This document shows, piece by piece, positions 8,667-16,930 of a stretch of 64,000 nucleotides of DNA (the first letter of the stretch is position 1; each line of letters begins with the position of its first letter). The notes beneath the pieces are model-generated. The model was not told the origin of the DNA. It did no database searches and saw nothing but the letters and a program-made list of their open reading frames with translations. Location of the stretch: the NCBI RefSeq assembly GCF_039539485.1, contig NZ_BAABDF010000007.1, positions 1,302,001 to 1,366,000 on the forward strand, read 5' to 3'. Source of the stretch: Celeribacter arenosi (GTDB lineage Bacteria > Pseudomonadota > Alphaproteobacteria > Rhodobacterales > Rhodobacteraceae). The position numbers and the translations under genes are program-made.

Positions 8667-8822
8667 CTATTTCCGTCGCACGATAATCAAAACACCCACC
8701 GCGACCAAAGACAAAGCGGCCACAGTAAGCTCCATGCCATGCGGGTGAATATGGGCGCCGCCATGCGCAAACGCCGGGAGAGCGGTGAGAGTAAAGGCGG
8801 CGGAGAGTGTAAGTTGTTTCAT
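8667..8822 (-). CDS. 51-residue His-containing membrane protein (DUF6732-like)
   Basis: A short gene easily missed by automatic calling. It encodes 51 residues: a Sec signal (MKQLTLSAAFTLTALPAFA), the histidine stretch HGGAHIHPHG, one transmembrane helix (about 30-47) and a basic RRK end. Its ATG overlaps the stop of the His-rich gene by 4 bases (ATGA), so it is the last cistron of the guanidine operon. Small rhodobacterial proteins of this shape are known to me as DUF6732, of unknown function. The exposed histidines suggest metal binding at the membrane, which would fit supply of nickel to the hydrolase; that is inference. Confidence 0.7.
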   Translation of the reverse strand: MKQLTLSAAFTLTALPAFAHGGAHIHPHGMELTVAALSLVAVGVLIIVRRK

Positions 8823-9286
8823 GATTCAATTTCTTTCTTACGTGTCGTCAGAAAATCGCGGATGTCCCAGTTGGATTTTTCCTCCATCGAGACATAGACC
8901 AGCGACATATTGGTGCGTTCACTGACCATTTGGCCGGGAAATGGCAGGTAACTCAGGTCGCGCGAGCCGAACGACGGCGAGGCCGTGCCAACCTGCCATT
9001 CGGTTTTCAGCTCGACATTGATCAGCTTGAGCGCCTTTGGACCGCTGGCGGACGGACGCTCAAAGGGAACGCCTGCCAGTTTGAGGTAACTCGCTTTGTC
9101 ATTGGCCTGCAAATAGCCCTCAATGAATTGCGTCGCCAGAACCTGCAAATCCGCCGCGTCATCTTGTTCGTGCATATGGCTGTGCAGGTGATCGCCATGC
9201 GCGTGATTGTGACCATGCCCATGATGGGGATGGTCGTCGTGATGGTGATGGTGGTGGTGCCCTTCGGGGCCGTGGTCATGTGGCAT
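8819..9286 (-). CDS. Histidine-rich protein, possible nickel chaperone or store
   Basis: 155 residues, of which 20 of the first 39 are histidine, including seven in a row at 10-16. A folded domain follows (about 45-155: VLATQFIEGYLQ, ASYLKLAGVPFER, LPFPGQMVSERTNMSLVYV). The ATG at 9286 follows AAGAGGTGG at good spacing and overlaps the end of the hydrolase gene by 11 bases; upstream in-frame codons would run deep into that gene. No signal peptide. The family is not recognised. The His tract resembles metal-binding tails of nickel proteins such as UreE, HypB and Hpn, so a role in giving nickel to the neighbouring hydrolase is a fair inference. Confidence 0.8.
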   Translation of the reverse strand: MPHDHGPEGHHHHHHHDDHPHHGHGHNHAHGDHLHSHMHEQDDAADLQVLATQFIEGYLQANDKASYLKLAGVPFERPSASGPKALKLINVELKTEWQVGTASPSFGSRDLSYLPFPGQMVSERTNMSLVYVSMEEKSNWDIRDFLTTRKKEIES

Positions 9287-10529
9287 TGGACCACCTCTTG
9301 CCGCTGAATTCACCGTGCGGGATGGTGACAGGCTTATCGATGTGACGTTTGTGTGCACCCAATTTGCCACTGGCCACCATAGATCCGAGCACATCCACAA
9401 TCACGCGGGTGCCGAGCAATGCGGTGATATCCGAGGTGTCATACGGGGGCGATACTTCGACGAGTTCCATGCCGCAGATACCTTCGGCGGCGATGCCGGA
9501 CACCAAGGCGAGCGCCTCACGTGGCAAAAATCCACCCGGCTCCGGCCATCCGGTTCCCGGCACAAAACCACAATCGATGGAGTCGATGTCAAAGGACAGA
9601 TAGACCATGTCCACCCCGTCCCACGCCATTTCCAGAGCCATCTCCAGCGTTTTATCGATGCCCATCTTTTCCATGTCACCCATGGTGATGATGTTGGTCT
9701 CGCGTTCGCGCGCGACCTTCACCGCCTCGCGCGGCACCTGCCAGCCACCGATCCCGATCTGGACGAGGTTCTTGGCCGACACATTTGGCATATTGGTCGC
9801 ATGGAACCACGGCGTGGTGTGCATCCGTTCATCGAGGTCTTTTTCCTGAATATCTGCATGGCGATCAAAGTGGACGATGCCGATCTTTTTCGAGGTGCAT
9901 TGCGCAATCCCGCGCAGGCACGGAAAGCCGATCGAATGGTCGCCCCCGATCATGATCGGCAAAGACCCAGAGCTAAACACATGGCTGACACCGCGGCTGA
10001 TCTGGTCGAAAGACTTTTCGATATTGGCGGGAATGGTAAAGACATCACCGGCGTCACACAGCGACATCTGCTCGCGCAGATCGACACCCATTTCGTAGTT
10101 ATAGGGCGTGTAGAGCGCGGAGATTTTGCGCAAGGCCTGGGGCCCGAACCGCGTGCCCGGGCGATAGGTCGTGCCACCGTCAAAAGGAATGCCCAGAACG
10201 GTCGCATCGTAATTTGCGACCTCTAAAACGTCCTCGGCATAGGGGGCTTTGAGAAAGGTGTTAATCCCCGCAAAATGCGGCAACTCCCCGCGCGCAAATG
10301 TCGGGATCGATTTGTCCTCAATCGCATCAGCGCCTGTGAGACCCATCCGCAAAGCCCAACGGCGTTCTTCATCGGCGCGCCCTTCGGGAAGGTCACCCTC
10401 CAATTGCATCGCTTTCCAACCTGCCAGTTTGGTCAAATCGGGATGGTGGAAACGCGTTTCGCGTGCCTTTCGGGCTTCAATCTGGTCCGCAGGATGGTGG
10501 GACCGTGTTCGTCTCAGATCTGAAAACAC
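9276..10529 (-). CDS. gdmH: Guanidine hydrolase (arginase/agmatinase superfamily)
   Basis: A 417-residue ureohydrolase-fold enzyme. Binuclear metal ligands are visible: H198 (GGDHS), D222, H224 and D226 (HFDRHAD), D314 and D316 (SFDIDSID). An N-terminal extension of about 100 residues and Arg in HFDRHAD, where arginases and agmatinases have DAHxD, match the nickel-dependent guanidine hydrolases typified by cyanobacterial Sll1077 as I remember them. The operon starts with a guanidine-I riboswitch and an ABC importer, which supports hydrolysis of guanidine to urea and ammonia and argues against agmatinase. The GTG start at 10529 follows AGGAG by 7 bases. Confidence 0.85.
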   Translation of the reverse strand: MFSDLRRTRSHHPADQIEARKARETRFHHPDLTKLAGWKAMQLEGDLPEGRADEERRWALRMGLTGADAIEDKSIPTFARGELPHFAGINTFLKAPYAEDVLEVANYDATVLGIPFDGGTTYRPGTRFGPQALRKISALYTPYNYEMGVDLREQMSLCDAGDVFTIPANIEKSFDQISRGVSHVFSSGSLPIMIGGDHSIGFPCLRGIAQCTSKKIGIVHFDRHADIQEKDLDERMHTTPWFHATNMPNVSAKNLVQIGIGGWQVPREAVKVARERETNIITMGDMEKMGIDKTLEMALEMAWDGVDMVYLSFDIDSIDCGFVPGTGWPEPGGFLPREALALVSGIAAEGICGMELVEVSPPYDTSDITALLGTRVIVDVLGSMVASGKLGAHKRHIDKPVTIPHGEFSGKRWSNAT

Positions 10530-10626
10530 AATTGTCTCCTAATCGCATGTACCCCGCGATGGGGCGGCTTCTGGACCTTGGTGACAGACCTTGCGCGGGG
10601 CCCAGCGGCGCGCAGATCGATTGAAC

Positions 10627-11394
10627 TCAAGCGCTTTGCACTGATGGGTCGCGCTTAAGAATATTCTGGAATGGGATGCCGCCGTTCTTGGCGTCAAAGT
10701 CGTAGGTAATCGTGGCGCCATAGGCGCCCGGGTCATCAGGATCCCACCGCGGCTTGTCGAACACCAGAACGCGATCGCCCAGCTTGAACCCCTCTTCCAA
10801 GTCATGGGTGACCATAAAGATGGTCATGTTGGTCGCGTCGCGCAGCTCCATCAGAAATTCGTGCATCTGGATGCGCGTCCCCGGATCCAGCGCGCCGAAG
10901 GGTTCATCGAGCAAAAGCACCCGTGGTTTTGCGGTCATCGCCTGCCCGATGGCCAGTCGCTGCTGCATCCCGCCGGATAGGGATGCAGGGTATTGATTGG
11001 CAACGTGATTGAGGCCGATGCGCAAAAGCATGGCGTCGGCGGCATCCAAAGCCGCGCGATATGCGTTGCCGCGCAAAAAACCAAACCGCGTTGAAAATCC
11101 CGTGCCTGCAATCAGGTTTTCACGAACGGTGAGATGGGGGAAAACGGAATAACGTTGAAACACCACGCCGCGTTCACGGTTAGGCTCCACAGCAGGCTCC
11201 CCGCCATCAATGCTAATTTCGCCGCGCGTGGGACGCTCTTGGCCCAAAAGCAGGCGCAGGAATGTGGATTTTCCACAGCCGGAGGCACCGACGATGGATA
11301 TGAATTCACCCTCATCCACCGAGACATTCACGCGCTCGATAATTGAACGGTCGTCGTAGGCCTGCCAAATGTCTGAAACAGAAACAAAACTCAT
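10627..11394 (-). CDS. ABC transporter ATP-binding protein (NitT/TauT type), guanidine uptake
   Basis: A 255-residue ATPase with Walker A GASGCGKST, Q-loop FQRYSVFPHLTV, signature LSGGMQQR, Walker B VLLLDEPFGALDP and the switch histidine in VTHD. The ATG at 11394 overlaps the stop of the permease gene (ATGA). It belongs to the nitrate/taurine/sulfonate importer group. Given the riboswitch, it most likely energises guanidine import. Confidence 0.9.
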   Translation of the reverse strand: MSFVSVSDIWQAYDDRSIIERVNVSVDEGEFISIVGASGCGKSTFLRLLLGQERPTRGEISIDGGEPAVEPNRERGVVFQRYSVFPHLTVRENLIAGTGFSTRFGFLRGNAYRAALDAADAMLLRIGLNHVANQYPASLSGGMQQRLAIGQAMTAKPRVLLLDEPFGALDPGTRIQMHEFLMELRDATNMTIFMVTHDLEEGFKLGDRVLVFDKPRWDPDDPGAYGATITYDFDAKNGGIPFQNILKRDPSVQSA

Positions 11395-12203
11395 AGCCCC
11401 GCCTCCATCCATGGAAAGGCTTTGCGCGACAATGCTTTCAGCGCCCAGTCAATCAGGAAAGCCAAGAGCGTGATCCAGATGACGTAGGTGAGAATGACAT
11501 CCATCGCGAGGTAGCGACGGACCAGAAAAATCCGGTACCCAAGCCCGACATTCGAAGCCACAGCTTCGGCGGCAATCAAAAAAAGCCATGCAGAGCCGAG
11601 CGATAAACGCACATTGGAAATCAAACGCGGCAGGATTTGTGGCAGGGCCACACGCAGAGCTATCACAAGCGTTGAGGCACCCAGAGTCTGTGCTTTGATC
11701 AACTGCTCGGTCGGGATGTCGAGAACACGCTGCGATAAATCACGTGTCATAAACGGCGTGATTCCGATGATGATTAGAACGACCTTGGATAGCTCTCCCA
11801 GCCCGAAAACGATGAACAATATGGGCAAAAGCGCCAAGGGCGGCACCATCGACAAGACGGACACAAACCCCGAAAACATCGAGCGCGCGATAGGCAGGAG
11901 ACCAATGGCCATACCGATGATCAAAGAGATCAGCGCGGATATCCCGACCCCCAAAAGAAGGCGCGTCAGCGATGCGGCTGTATCCTTCCACAACAGCACT
12001 TCTTGGGTGCGCCGGTCCGGTTCTGTGAACAGACGAACAGCGGTGTCCCAAATGGTCGACGGCGCGGGCAGCAATTTGTCTTGGGGATTGGCGGTCAGGC
12101 GGATGTCTGACCCGATCGCATAGGCAATCAGCACAATCACAAAGGGGGCCGCCGCCAAAAAGACTGCGTTGGGTTTGGATGGAATCCGGTTGATCAGTCT
12201 CAT
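11391..12203 (-). CDS. ABC transporter permease (NitT/TauT type), guanidine uptake
   Basis: A 270-residue inner-membrane permease with about six hydrophobic segments and the binding-protein-dependent transport loop near TLGASTLVIALRVALPQILP. The start at 12203 (MRLINRIPS) follows GGAGGAG by 5 bases; longer in-frame starts lack a ribosome site. It lies between the binding-protein and ATPase genes. Confidence 0.9.
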   Translation of the reverse strand: MRLINRIPSKPNAVFLAAAPFVIVLIAYAIGSDIRLTANPQDKLLPAPSTIWDTAVRLFTEPDRRTQEVLLWKDTAASLTRLLLGVGISALISLIIGMAIGLLPIARSMFSGFVSVLSMVPPLALLPILFIVFGLGELSKVVLIIIGITPFMTRDLSQRVLDIPTEQLIKAQTLGASTLVIALRVALPQILPRLISNVRLSLGSAWLFLIAAEAVASNVGLGYRIFLVRRYLAMDVILTYVIWITLLAFLIDWALKALSRKAFPWMEAGL

Positions 12204-12302
12204 GTGGCTCCTCCGGTTGAGTGAGCGTGCGAAACGACTTTTGTCGGGGATTTCGGGCGCGCGAAGGTTCCGCGCGCCGCAAGGTTTCAACCAAACGCTG
12301 CG

Positions 12303-13370
12303 TTACAAAGCGCCGTCTGCAGCCATCTGCATGTAGGTTGCATCAAAGCGGAATTTGATATTGCTTTCATCGCCGGTGGTCACCGCGCCGGGATATTCGA
12401 TCCCGACGAAATCGGCACTCGGCGCGCCTTCACCCAGAATGCCTTTGTCGAACAGGAACTCGGCCACCGTGGTCATTGTGGTCGGAAGGTCAGGTGACGA
12501 AGCCTGTGCAACAGCGGCGGCAGGGTCAAAGAACATCTCCGTTGCCTCGAGTTGCGCTTTGTAACCCATCAAATCGGTGCCAGATGCGACCGCCATCGCC
12601 GTCAGCACCTCTTCATCGCCAGCGGCCATCAAGCCCATGACTTCGTACCAAGCACCCGCAACGGCTTTGCCAAAGTCAGGATTGGCCGCGAGCGTTTCAG
12701 TGTTCACGACCATGAGGTCCAGAATTTCACCCGGGATTTGAGAGCTGTCAAACAGCACATTCGCATCGGGGTTGGAGCCGGTGATTTCAGACACCAACGG
12801 GTTCCATGTCACCACCGCTTCAACGCCATTCGTGGCGTAGGCGGCGATCATGTCTGCGTCAGAGGTGTTGATCACACCGTCCAGATCCGCCTCGGACAAT
12901 CCAACCGTGTCCAATCCACGTGCCAACAGGTAATGGGACACAGATAGTTCGACCAGGTTCACAGGTTTGCCCGCCAAATCGGCCAGTCCACCCTCGCCCT
13001 TCAAAATCACGGCATCATTGCCATTGGAATAGTCCCCGATGATCAGCGCAGTGGTATCAACACCACCACCTGAGGGAATGGACAGCGTATCCATATTGGT
13101 CGCAGAGACCCCGTCAAAGGCGCCTGCCGTGTATTGGTTGATGGATTCCACGTAGTCGTTGATTTGAACGATATCGACCGTGATGCCGTATTTGTCGGCC
13201 CATTTGTCCATGATGCCACTGTCTTCGAGATAGCCCCATGGCATCCAGCCTACATAAATGGACCATGCAAGTTTGAAGTCCGTTTTTTCCTGGGCCACGG
13301 CGGGCACGGCCACTGCCGTCGCAAGACCTGCTGAGAGCGCCGCAGCGGATAGAATGTTCCTGAGTGTCAT
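12303..13370 (-). CDS. Periplasmic substrate-binding protein (TauA/NrtA type), probable guanidine binder
   Basis: A 355-residue periplasmic binding protein. The start at 13370 (MTLRNILSAA) follows GGGGAAA and opens a Sec signal ending near AVPAVAQ. Mature-region stretches such as FKLAWSIYVGWMPWGY, GAFDGVSATNMDTLS and PVNLVELSVSHYLLARGL belong to the NMT1/TauA-like fold. As first gene after a guanidine-I riboswitch, its ligand is probably guanidine. An alternative is another small guanidino compound, but the riboswitch class discriminates against those. Confidence 0.88.
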   Translation of the reverse strand: MTLRNILSAAALSAGLATAVAVPAVAQEKTDFKLAWSIYVGWMPWGYLEDSGIMDKWADKYGITVDIVQINDYVESINQYTAGAFDGVSATNMDTLSIPSGGGVDTTALIIGDYSNGNDAVILKGEGGLADLAGKPVNLVELSVSHYLLARGLDTVGLSEADLDGVINTSDADMIAAYATNGVEAVVTWNPLVSEITGSNPDANVLFDSSQIPGEILDLMVVNTETLAANPDFGKAVAGAWYEVMGLMAAGDEEVLTAMAVASGTDLMGYKAQLEATEMFFDPAAAVAQASSPDLPTTMTTVAEFLFDKGILGEGAPSADFVGIEYPGAVTTGDESNIKFRFDATYMQMAADGAL

Positions 13371-13390
13371 GACTTTCCCCGTTGTGCGTC

Positions 13391-13426
13391 CCGCCAGTTT
13401 TGAACACGGCTTTCCCACGCTGGCGG
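13391..13426 (-). promoter_or_regulatory. Stem-loop between riboswitch and ribosome site (possible expression platform)
   Basis: CCGCCAG (13391-13397) and CTGGCGG (13420-13426) can pair. The hairpin lies between the riboswitch aptamer and the Shine-Dalgarno GGGGAAA of the binding-protein gene. It may be part of the switching element that hides or frees the ribosome site or ends transcription. Confidence 0.4.
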
Positions 13427-13462
13427 AACAAGAGGTAGGAGCGCGGACGAAGCCTGCGCAGT

Positions 13463-13572
13463 AACCTCCCGGGATTTTGCCCCGCCGTGTGCCCAAACGG
13501 AGTTTGCCGCCCAGGTGGCACTTCTCGGACCAGTCATTGATCTTTCAACCAATCGGAACCCTAAGCACCCTG
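13463..13572 (-). ncRNA. Guanidine-I (ykkC) riboswitch
   Basis: Reading the minus strand, the ykkC-I consensus blocks occur in order: TTAGGGTTCCG (near 13564-13554), CTGGTCCGAGA (13533-13523), ACACGGCGGGGCAAAA (13490-13475), then TCCCGGGAGG (13474-13465). The first and last blocks are the most conserved parts of this aptamer. It sits about 95 bases upstream of the start of the guanidine operon, so guanidine should switch on uptake and hydrolysis. Confidence 0.9.
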
Positions 13573-14096
13573 CCCCTCAAGTAAGGAAAAGCGTCACATT
13601 CATTTCAATCCTTTTCCACGGAACCCCCGTTCGTTGTGGCGCGGCGCTGAATTTATGTGCGTGTTTTCCCGCCCAACGCACAGAAATCGACCCCCAATGC
13701 GATTCTTTTGGCGGTATTGGGCGCCCCCCGGGGCAGCCTCGCCCTAAATCGGACAGGCACCTTGGCACCCGTTTCCCACATGTTCACGGGTTGTGGTGGC
13801 CAGTGGGGTGGCTATCGATCACGGTTTCATTTTGAAAAGGCACAACGCGAACTCGAAAACAGAGCAGACCATGCGGCGTTGCACAATCCGGACTATGACT
13901 TCCCCGATGATCTGATCCCGATCGGCAGCGCAATCTTTGAACGCATCGCGCGCGATTTGCTGGGCAGCTCGCAGGCTGGTTAACCCGCCCCGGATCGGTG
14001 GTGCAGTCTTCGACGGCAGTCTAGGCGCGCGGGCCAGAGGGCATCGGATGAGACGACAACCTAACTCCGGGCCCCGAGCCGCGCACAATTCCATTG
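13573..14096. other. Intergenic region upstream of the guanidine operon
   Basis: About 520 bases between the riboswitch and the permease gene. The promoter of the guanidine operon should lie at the left end on the minus strand; I could not place its boxes with confidence. The only protein-like reading frame is the short plus-strand one at 13780-13983. Confidence 0.5.
13780..13983 (+). CDS. Possible small protein of unknown function
   Basis: A 67-residue reading frame with a plausible globular, acidic and helical composition (KAQRELENRADHAA, DYDFPDDLIPIGSAIFERI). No clear ribosome site precedes the ATG and I recognise no family. It could be a real small gene or the end of a decayed one. It stands alone between two minus-strand operons. 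Confidence 0.3.
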   Translation: MFTGCGGQWGGYRSRFHFEKAQRELENRADHAALHNPDYDFPDDLIPIGSAIFERIARDLLGSSQAG

Positions 14097-15887
14097 CTAC
14101 ATCTCCAACGGCCAGATGAGCGGGATCATCAGGACCGTCACGGCCCCCACAATGATGTTCATCGGCAATCCGATCCTCAGAAAATCGGTGAACCTGTACC
14201 CCCCGGCGTTGTAGATCAAGGTATTGGTTTGATAGCCGATTGGCGTGGCAAAACTCGCGCTCGCACCGAACATCACGGCCACGATGAAGGGGCGCGGATC
14301 GAGTCCCAATTGCGCTGCCACCCCCGCAGCGATGGGCGCGAGCAACACCGCGACGGCGTTATTGGTGACCAACTCCGTCAGGATCGATGTCAAGGCATAG
14401 ACCAGCGCAAGCGCGATGAGCGGTTGGACGGTTGATAGGAGGGGCGAGACCTCGGATATGATCATCGACAAAGCACCGGAATTATCCAGCGCACTCCCCA
14501 TGGTCAGCATCGAGACGATCAGCAGCAGGAGACGGCCATCAATCGCCCCGAACCCCTCACCCGCGTCAATGCAATTTGTCAGCAGAACGACCGCCACACC
14601 GATCAGCGCCAGCGTCAGGATCGGAGCCACATTTAGCGCGGCGAGCGCCACAACACCGACCATGGTTGCAACGGCCACGGGGGCTTTGTGGCGACGAAAG
14701 CCGCGCGATGTCATGGGTGAAAGCTCGATCAACTGCTCCTCCTCGACAAGGCGTGCGATATCGTCAGGCGCACCATCAAGCAGCAGCGTATCTCCGACCG
14801 CCAGTTTTGCCGCAGATAGTCTCATGTCGACAGCCGTGCCTTTTCGATGCAAGGCAATCGGATAAACGCCGAACCGCCGCCGCCAATGCAAACGTCCGAT
14901 CAGTCGGTAAAGCGACTTGGAATTGGGGCCGATCAGAACCTCGACCACAGACGTGCGTCGCGCGCTCGAAGGCTCGACCCCCAAGACGGCATTGCCCATT
15001 ACCGCGCCATCGCGAAACCCCATGATCTCGGTGTCCGTGGTCTTGACGACCACGATGTCGCCCACCTGCATAGGTGCCGAGGAAAGGGATTCACGCCGTG
15101 AAACCCCACCACTGACGAGGTCGACGACACGGCTCGGGGCGGTTTTGAAAACATCCACCTCCAACACGGTCTTGCCAATCAGGGGCGAGCCTGCGGGAAT
15201 GAACAACTCGATCAGCCAAGTCCGCTCTGCCCGCTTTGATTGCACATCCCCGACTGTCTGCCGGTCGGGCAGCAAACGGGGGGCCGCAAAGGCCAGAAAC
15301 GCCCCGCCAACAATCGCCACAACAAGCCCGACAGGGGCAATTTCGAACAGACCAAAAGGCACCATCCCGAGATCCTGCGTGATACCGTCGATCAGCAGGT
15401 TGGTCGACGTCCCGATCAGCGAACAGGTCCCTCCTAGAATGACCATGTAGGACAGCGGGATCAAAAGGTGGGAGGCGGACATCTTCATCTGACGCGCCAG
15501 AGTGATCACCACCGGGATGAGCACGATGACCACAGGCGTGTTGTTCATAAACACCGACGCCCCCGCGGCAGAGATAAAGAACAGCGCGAGCGTCAGCTGC
15601 GGACGGGTCGCGGCATGGCGGCCTAGCACATTGCTGAGGGACTCGAGCACACCGGTGCGCACCAGGGCTGCACTCAGAATGAACATCGCACCGATCGTGG
15701 CCGGCGCGGGATTGGAGAGCGCGGCAAGCACATCGGAAGGCGCAACCAGACCCATGGCCAGCGCGGCCGCCGCCCCACAAAATGCAATCACATCCGGCGC
15801 GCGCAGTTCCAGCACGAAGGCCGCAAAAACCCCAACAAACAAAATCACAGCGGCGAATGGTGCCAATGCTACGAGGTCGAACATCAT
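14097..15887 (-). CDS. SLC13-family (DASS) permease with central RCK_C/TrkA-C domains
   Basis: A 596-residue inner-membrane protein. About five hydrophobic segments are followed by a cytoplasmic insert with two TrkA-C-like repeats (around 200-370, with ELFIPAGSPLIGKTV and EVLIGPNSKSLYRLIGRL), then further membrane segments. The motifs FMNNTPVV and LVTNNAVAVLL are the paired SNT-like substrate and sodium-binding hairpins of SLC13 carriers. Such proteins carry dicarboxylates, sulfate or similar anions with sodium; the substrate is unknown. The start at 15887 is chosen for a GGAG upstream; ATG at 15905 is possible. Confidence 0.85.
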   Translation of the reverse strand: MMFDLVALAPFAAVILFVGVFAAFVLELRAPDVIAFCGAAAALAMGLVAPSDVLAALSNPAPATIGAMFILSAALVRTGVLESLSNVLGRHAATRPQLTLALFFISAAGASVFMNNTPVVIVLIPVVITLARQMKMSASHLLIPLSYMVILGGTCSLIGTSTNLLIDGITQDLGMVPFGLFEIAPVGLVVAIVGGAFLAFAAPRLLPDRQTVGDVQSKRAERTWLIELFIPAGSPLIGKTVLEVDVFKTAPSRVVDLVSGGVSRRESLSSAPMQVGDIVVVKTTDTEIMGFRDGAVMGNAVLGVEPSSARRTSVVEVLIGPNSKSLYRLIGRLHWRRRFGVYPIALHRKGTAVDMRLSAAKLAVGDTLLLDGAPDDIARLVEEEQLIELSPMTSRGFRRHKAPVAVATMVGVVALAALNVAPILTLALIGVAVVLLTNCIDAGEGFGAIDGRLLLLIVSMLTMGSALDNSGALSMIISEVSPLLSTVQPLIALALVYALTSILTELVTNNAVAVLLAPIAAGVAAQLGLDPRPFIVAVMFGASASFATPIGYQTNTLIYNAGGYRFTDFLRIGLPMNIIVGAVTVLMIPLIWPLEM

Positions 15888-16145
15888 TATGTCACGAGAC
15901 TCCATGGGGCCGCCGACGGTTTGGTATCGGGCATTCGAGAATCGATTTGCAACCGGCCGCGCGCACCATACCTGATTTCGCAGACGTGAATCAGACAACA
16001 AATGTCATCTACGACGTTTCTCGCCTTCACACGTCCACATGGCGCATTGGAAACGAACACGCTCAAAGCACACACCCCCTTATGGCAGAACGAAGTGATC
16101 CAAGCGGGCTTTTCGATCAGAGCGATCGCGGTTAGGGTCGCAGGG

Positions 16146-16445
16146 ATGAGGTTACTGCGCCGTCTCTTTCTCGCGATGTCACTCGTTTCACTGGCATTCG
16201 CCCTGCTCACTCCGGTGGCAGAGGCGAGAACCGCGTGCAATCAGATGGCCCATGACTGTGCACCCGAGGCGTCATGCGGAAATGACATGGCGCGCGAATG
16301 CGGGACCTGTATCGGGGTGGTGCCGCTGGCCGAACGAGATTTTGTAACCGCTTTTTCGTTGTCGCTCGCCGATGCGCCCCTAAGCACATCACCTCACAAC
16401 AACATTGCTCCTCCAATGCAGGATCCACCTCCTCCGCGGGCGTGA
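16146..16445 (+). CDS. Small secreted Cys-containing protein
   Basis: A 99-residue protein with a Sec signal (RRLFLAMSLVSLAFALL, cleavage near AEA) followed by a short Cys-rich part (CNQMAHDC, ASCGNDMAREC, CGTC) and a Pro-rich end. No family recognised. It lies 42 bases upstream of a cytochrome c gene in the same direction. The cysteines and methionines could bind copper or form disulfides in the periplasm; that is a guess. Confidence 0.6.
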   Translation: MRLLRRLFLAMSLVSLAFALLTPVAEARTACNQMAHDCAPEASCGNDMARECGTCIGVVPLAERDFVTAFSLSLADAPLSTSPHNNIAPPMQDPPPPRA

Positions 16446-16487
16446 TGCTTTTCATCAGCATCATTCCTCATACCTTCGGAGATAAAC

Positions 16488-16919
16488 ATGAAATCCAAAT
16501 TTCTAATCGTCGGCGCAGCAGTTGTAGCCGGTCTGGCTGGCTGGCTGACATTCGCCCAGAAACCCCAAGAACCAGTTGCCGTCGTGGCATCACAAAACGA
16601 CGCGCTCGTCCAAGTCAGCCTTCCCGACAGCCTGTCTGATCAGGAACAAATCGGCAAACGCGCCTTTGACGCGGTTTGCGCAGCATGCCACGGCGTGAAT
16701 GCCGCGGGTCGCGACGGGGTGGGGCCGCCTCTCGTTCATAAAATATATGAACCCTCCCATCACGGTGACATGAGCTTTTATCTTGCGGCCGAAAACGGCG
16801 TGCGCGCCCATCATTGGCGGTTTGGCAACATGCCCGCACAGACCGGCCTGAGCCGCGCCGATGTTGCTACCATAATTGCCTATGTGCGCGCGGTTCAGCG
16901 CGCCAACGGCATCAATTGA
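16488..16919 (+). CDS. Membrane-anchored c-type cytochrome (class I)
   Basis: A 143-residue protein. An N-terminal hydrophobic segment (FLIVGAAVVAGLAGWLTFA) acts as signal or anchor, then a single haem-binding CAACH motif at about 63-67 and a likely distal Met in FGNMPAQTG. Domain length fits a monohaem class I cytochrome exposed to the periplasm. It is followed 11 bases later by a second cytochrome gene, so the pair is probably co-transcribed. Confidence 0.85.
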   Translation: MKSKFLIVGAAVVAGLAGWLTFAQKPQEPVAVVASQNDALVQVSLPDSLSDQEQIGKRAFDAVCAACHGVNAAGRDGVGPPLVHKIYEPSHHGDMSFYLAAENGVRAHHWRFGNMPAQTGLSRADVATIIAYVRAVQRANGIN

Positions 16920-16930
16920 GGGAGACGCAA

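Noticed and set aside
9276..10529. Agmatinase or arginase function
   Set aside because: The fold is right, but the riboswitch, importer, N-terminal extension and Arg in HFDRHAD favour guanidine hydrolase.
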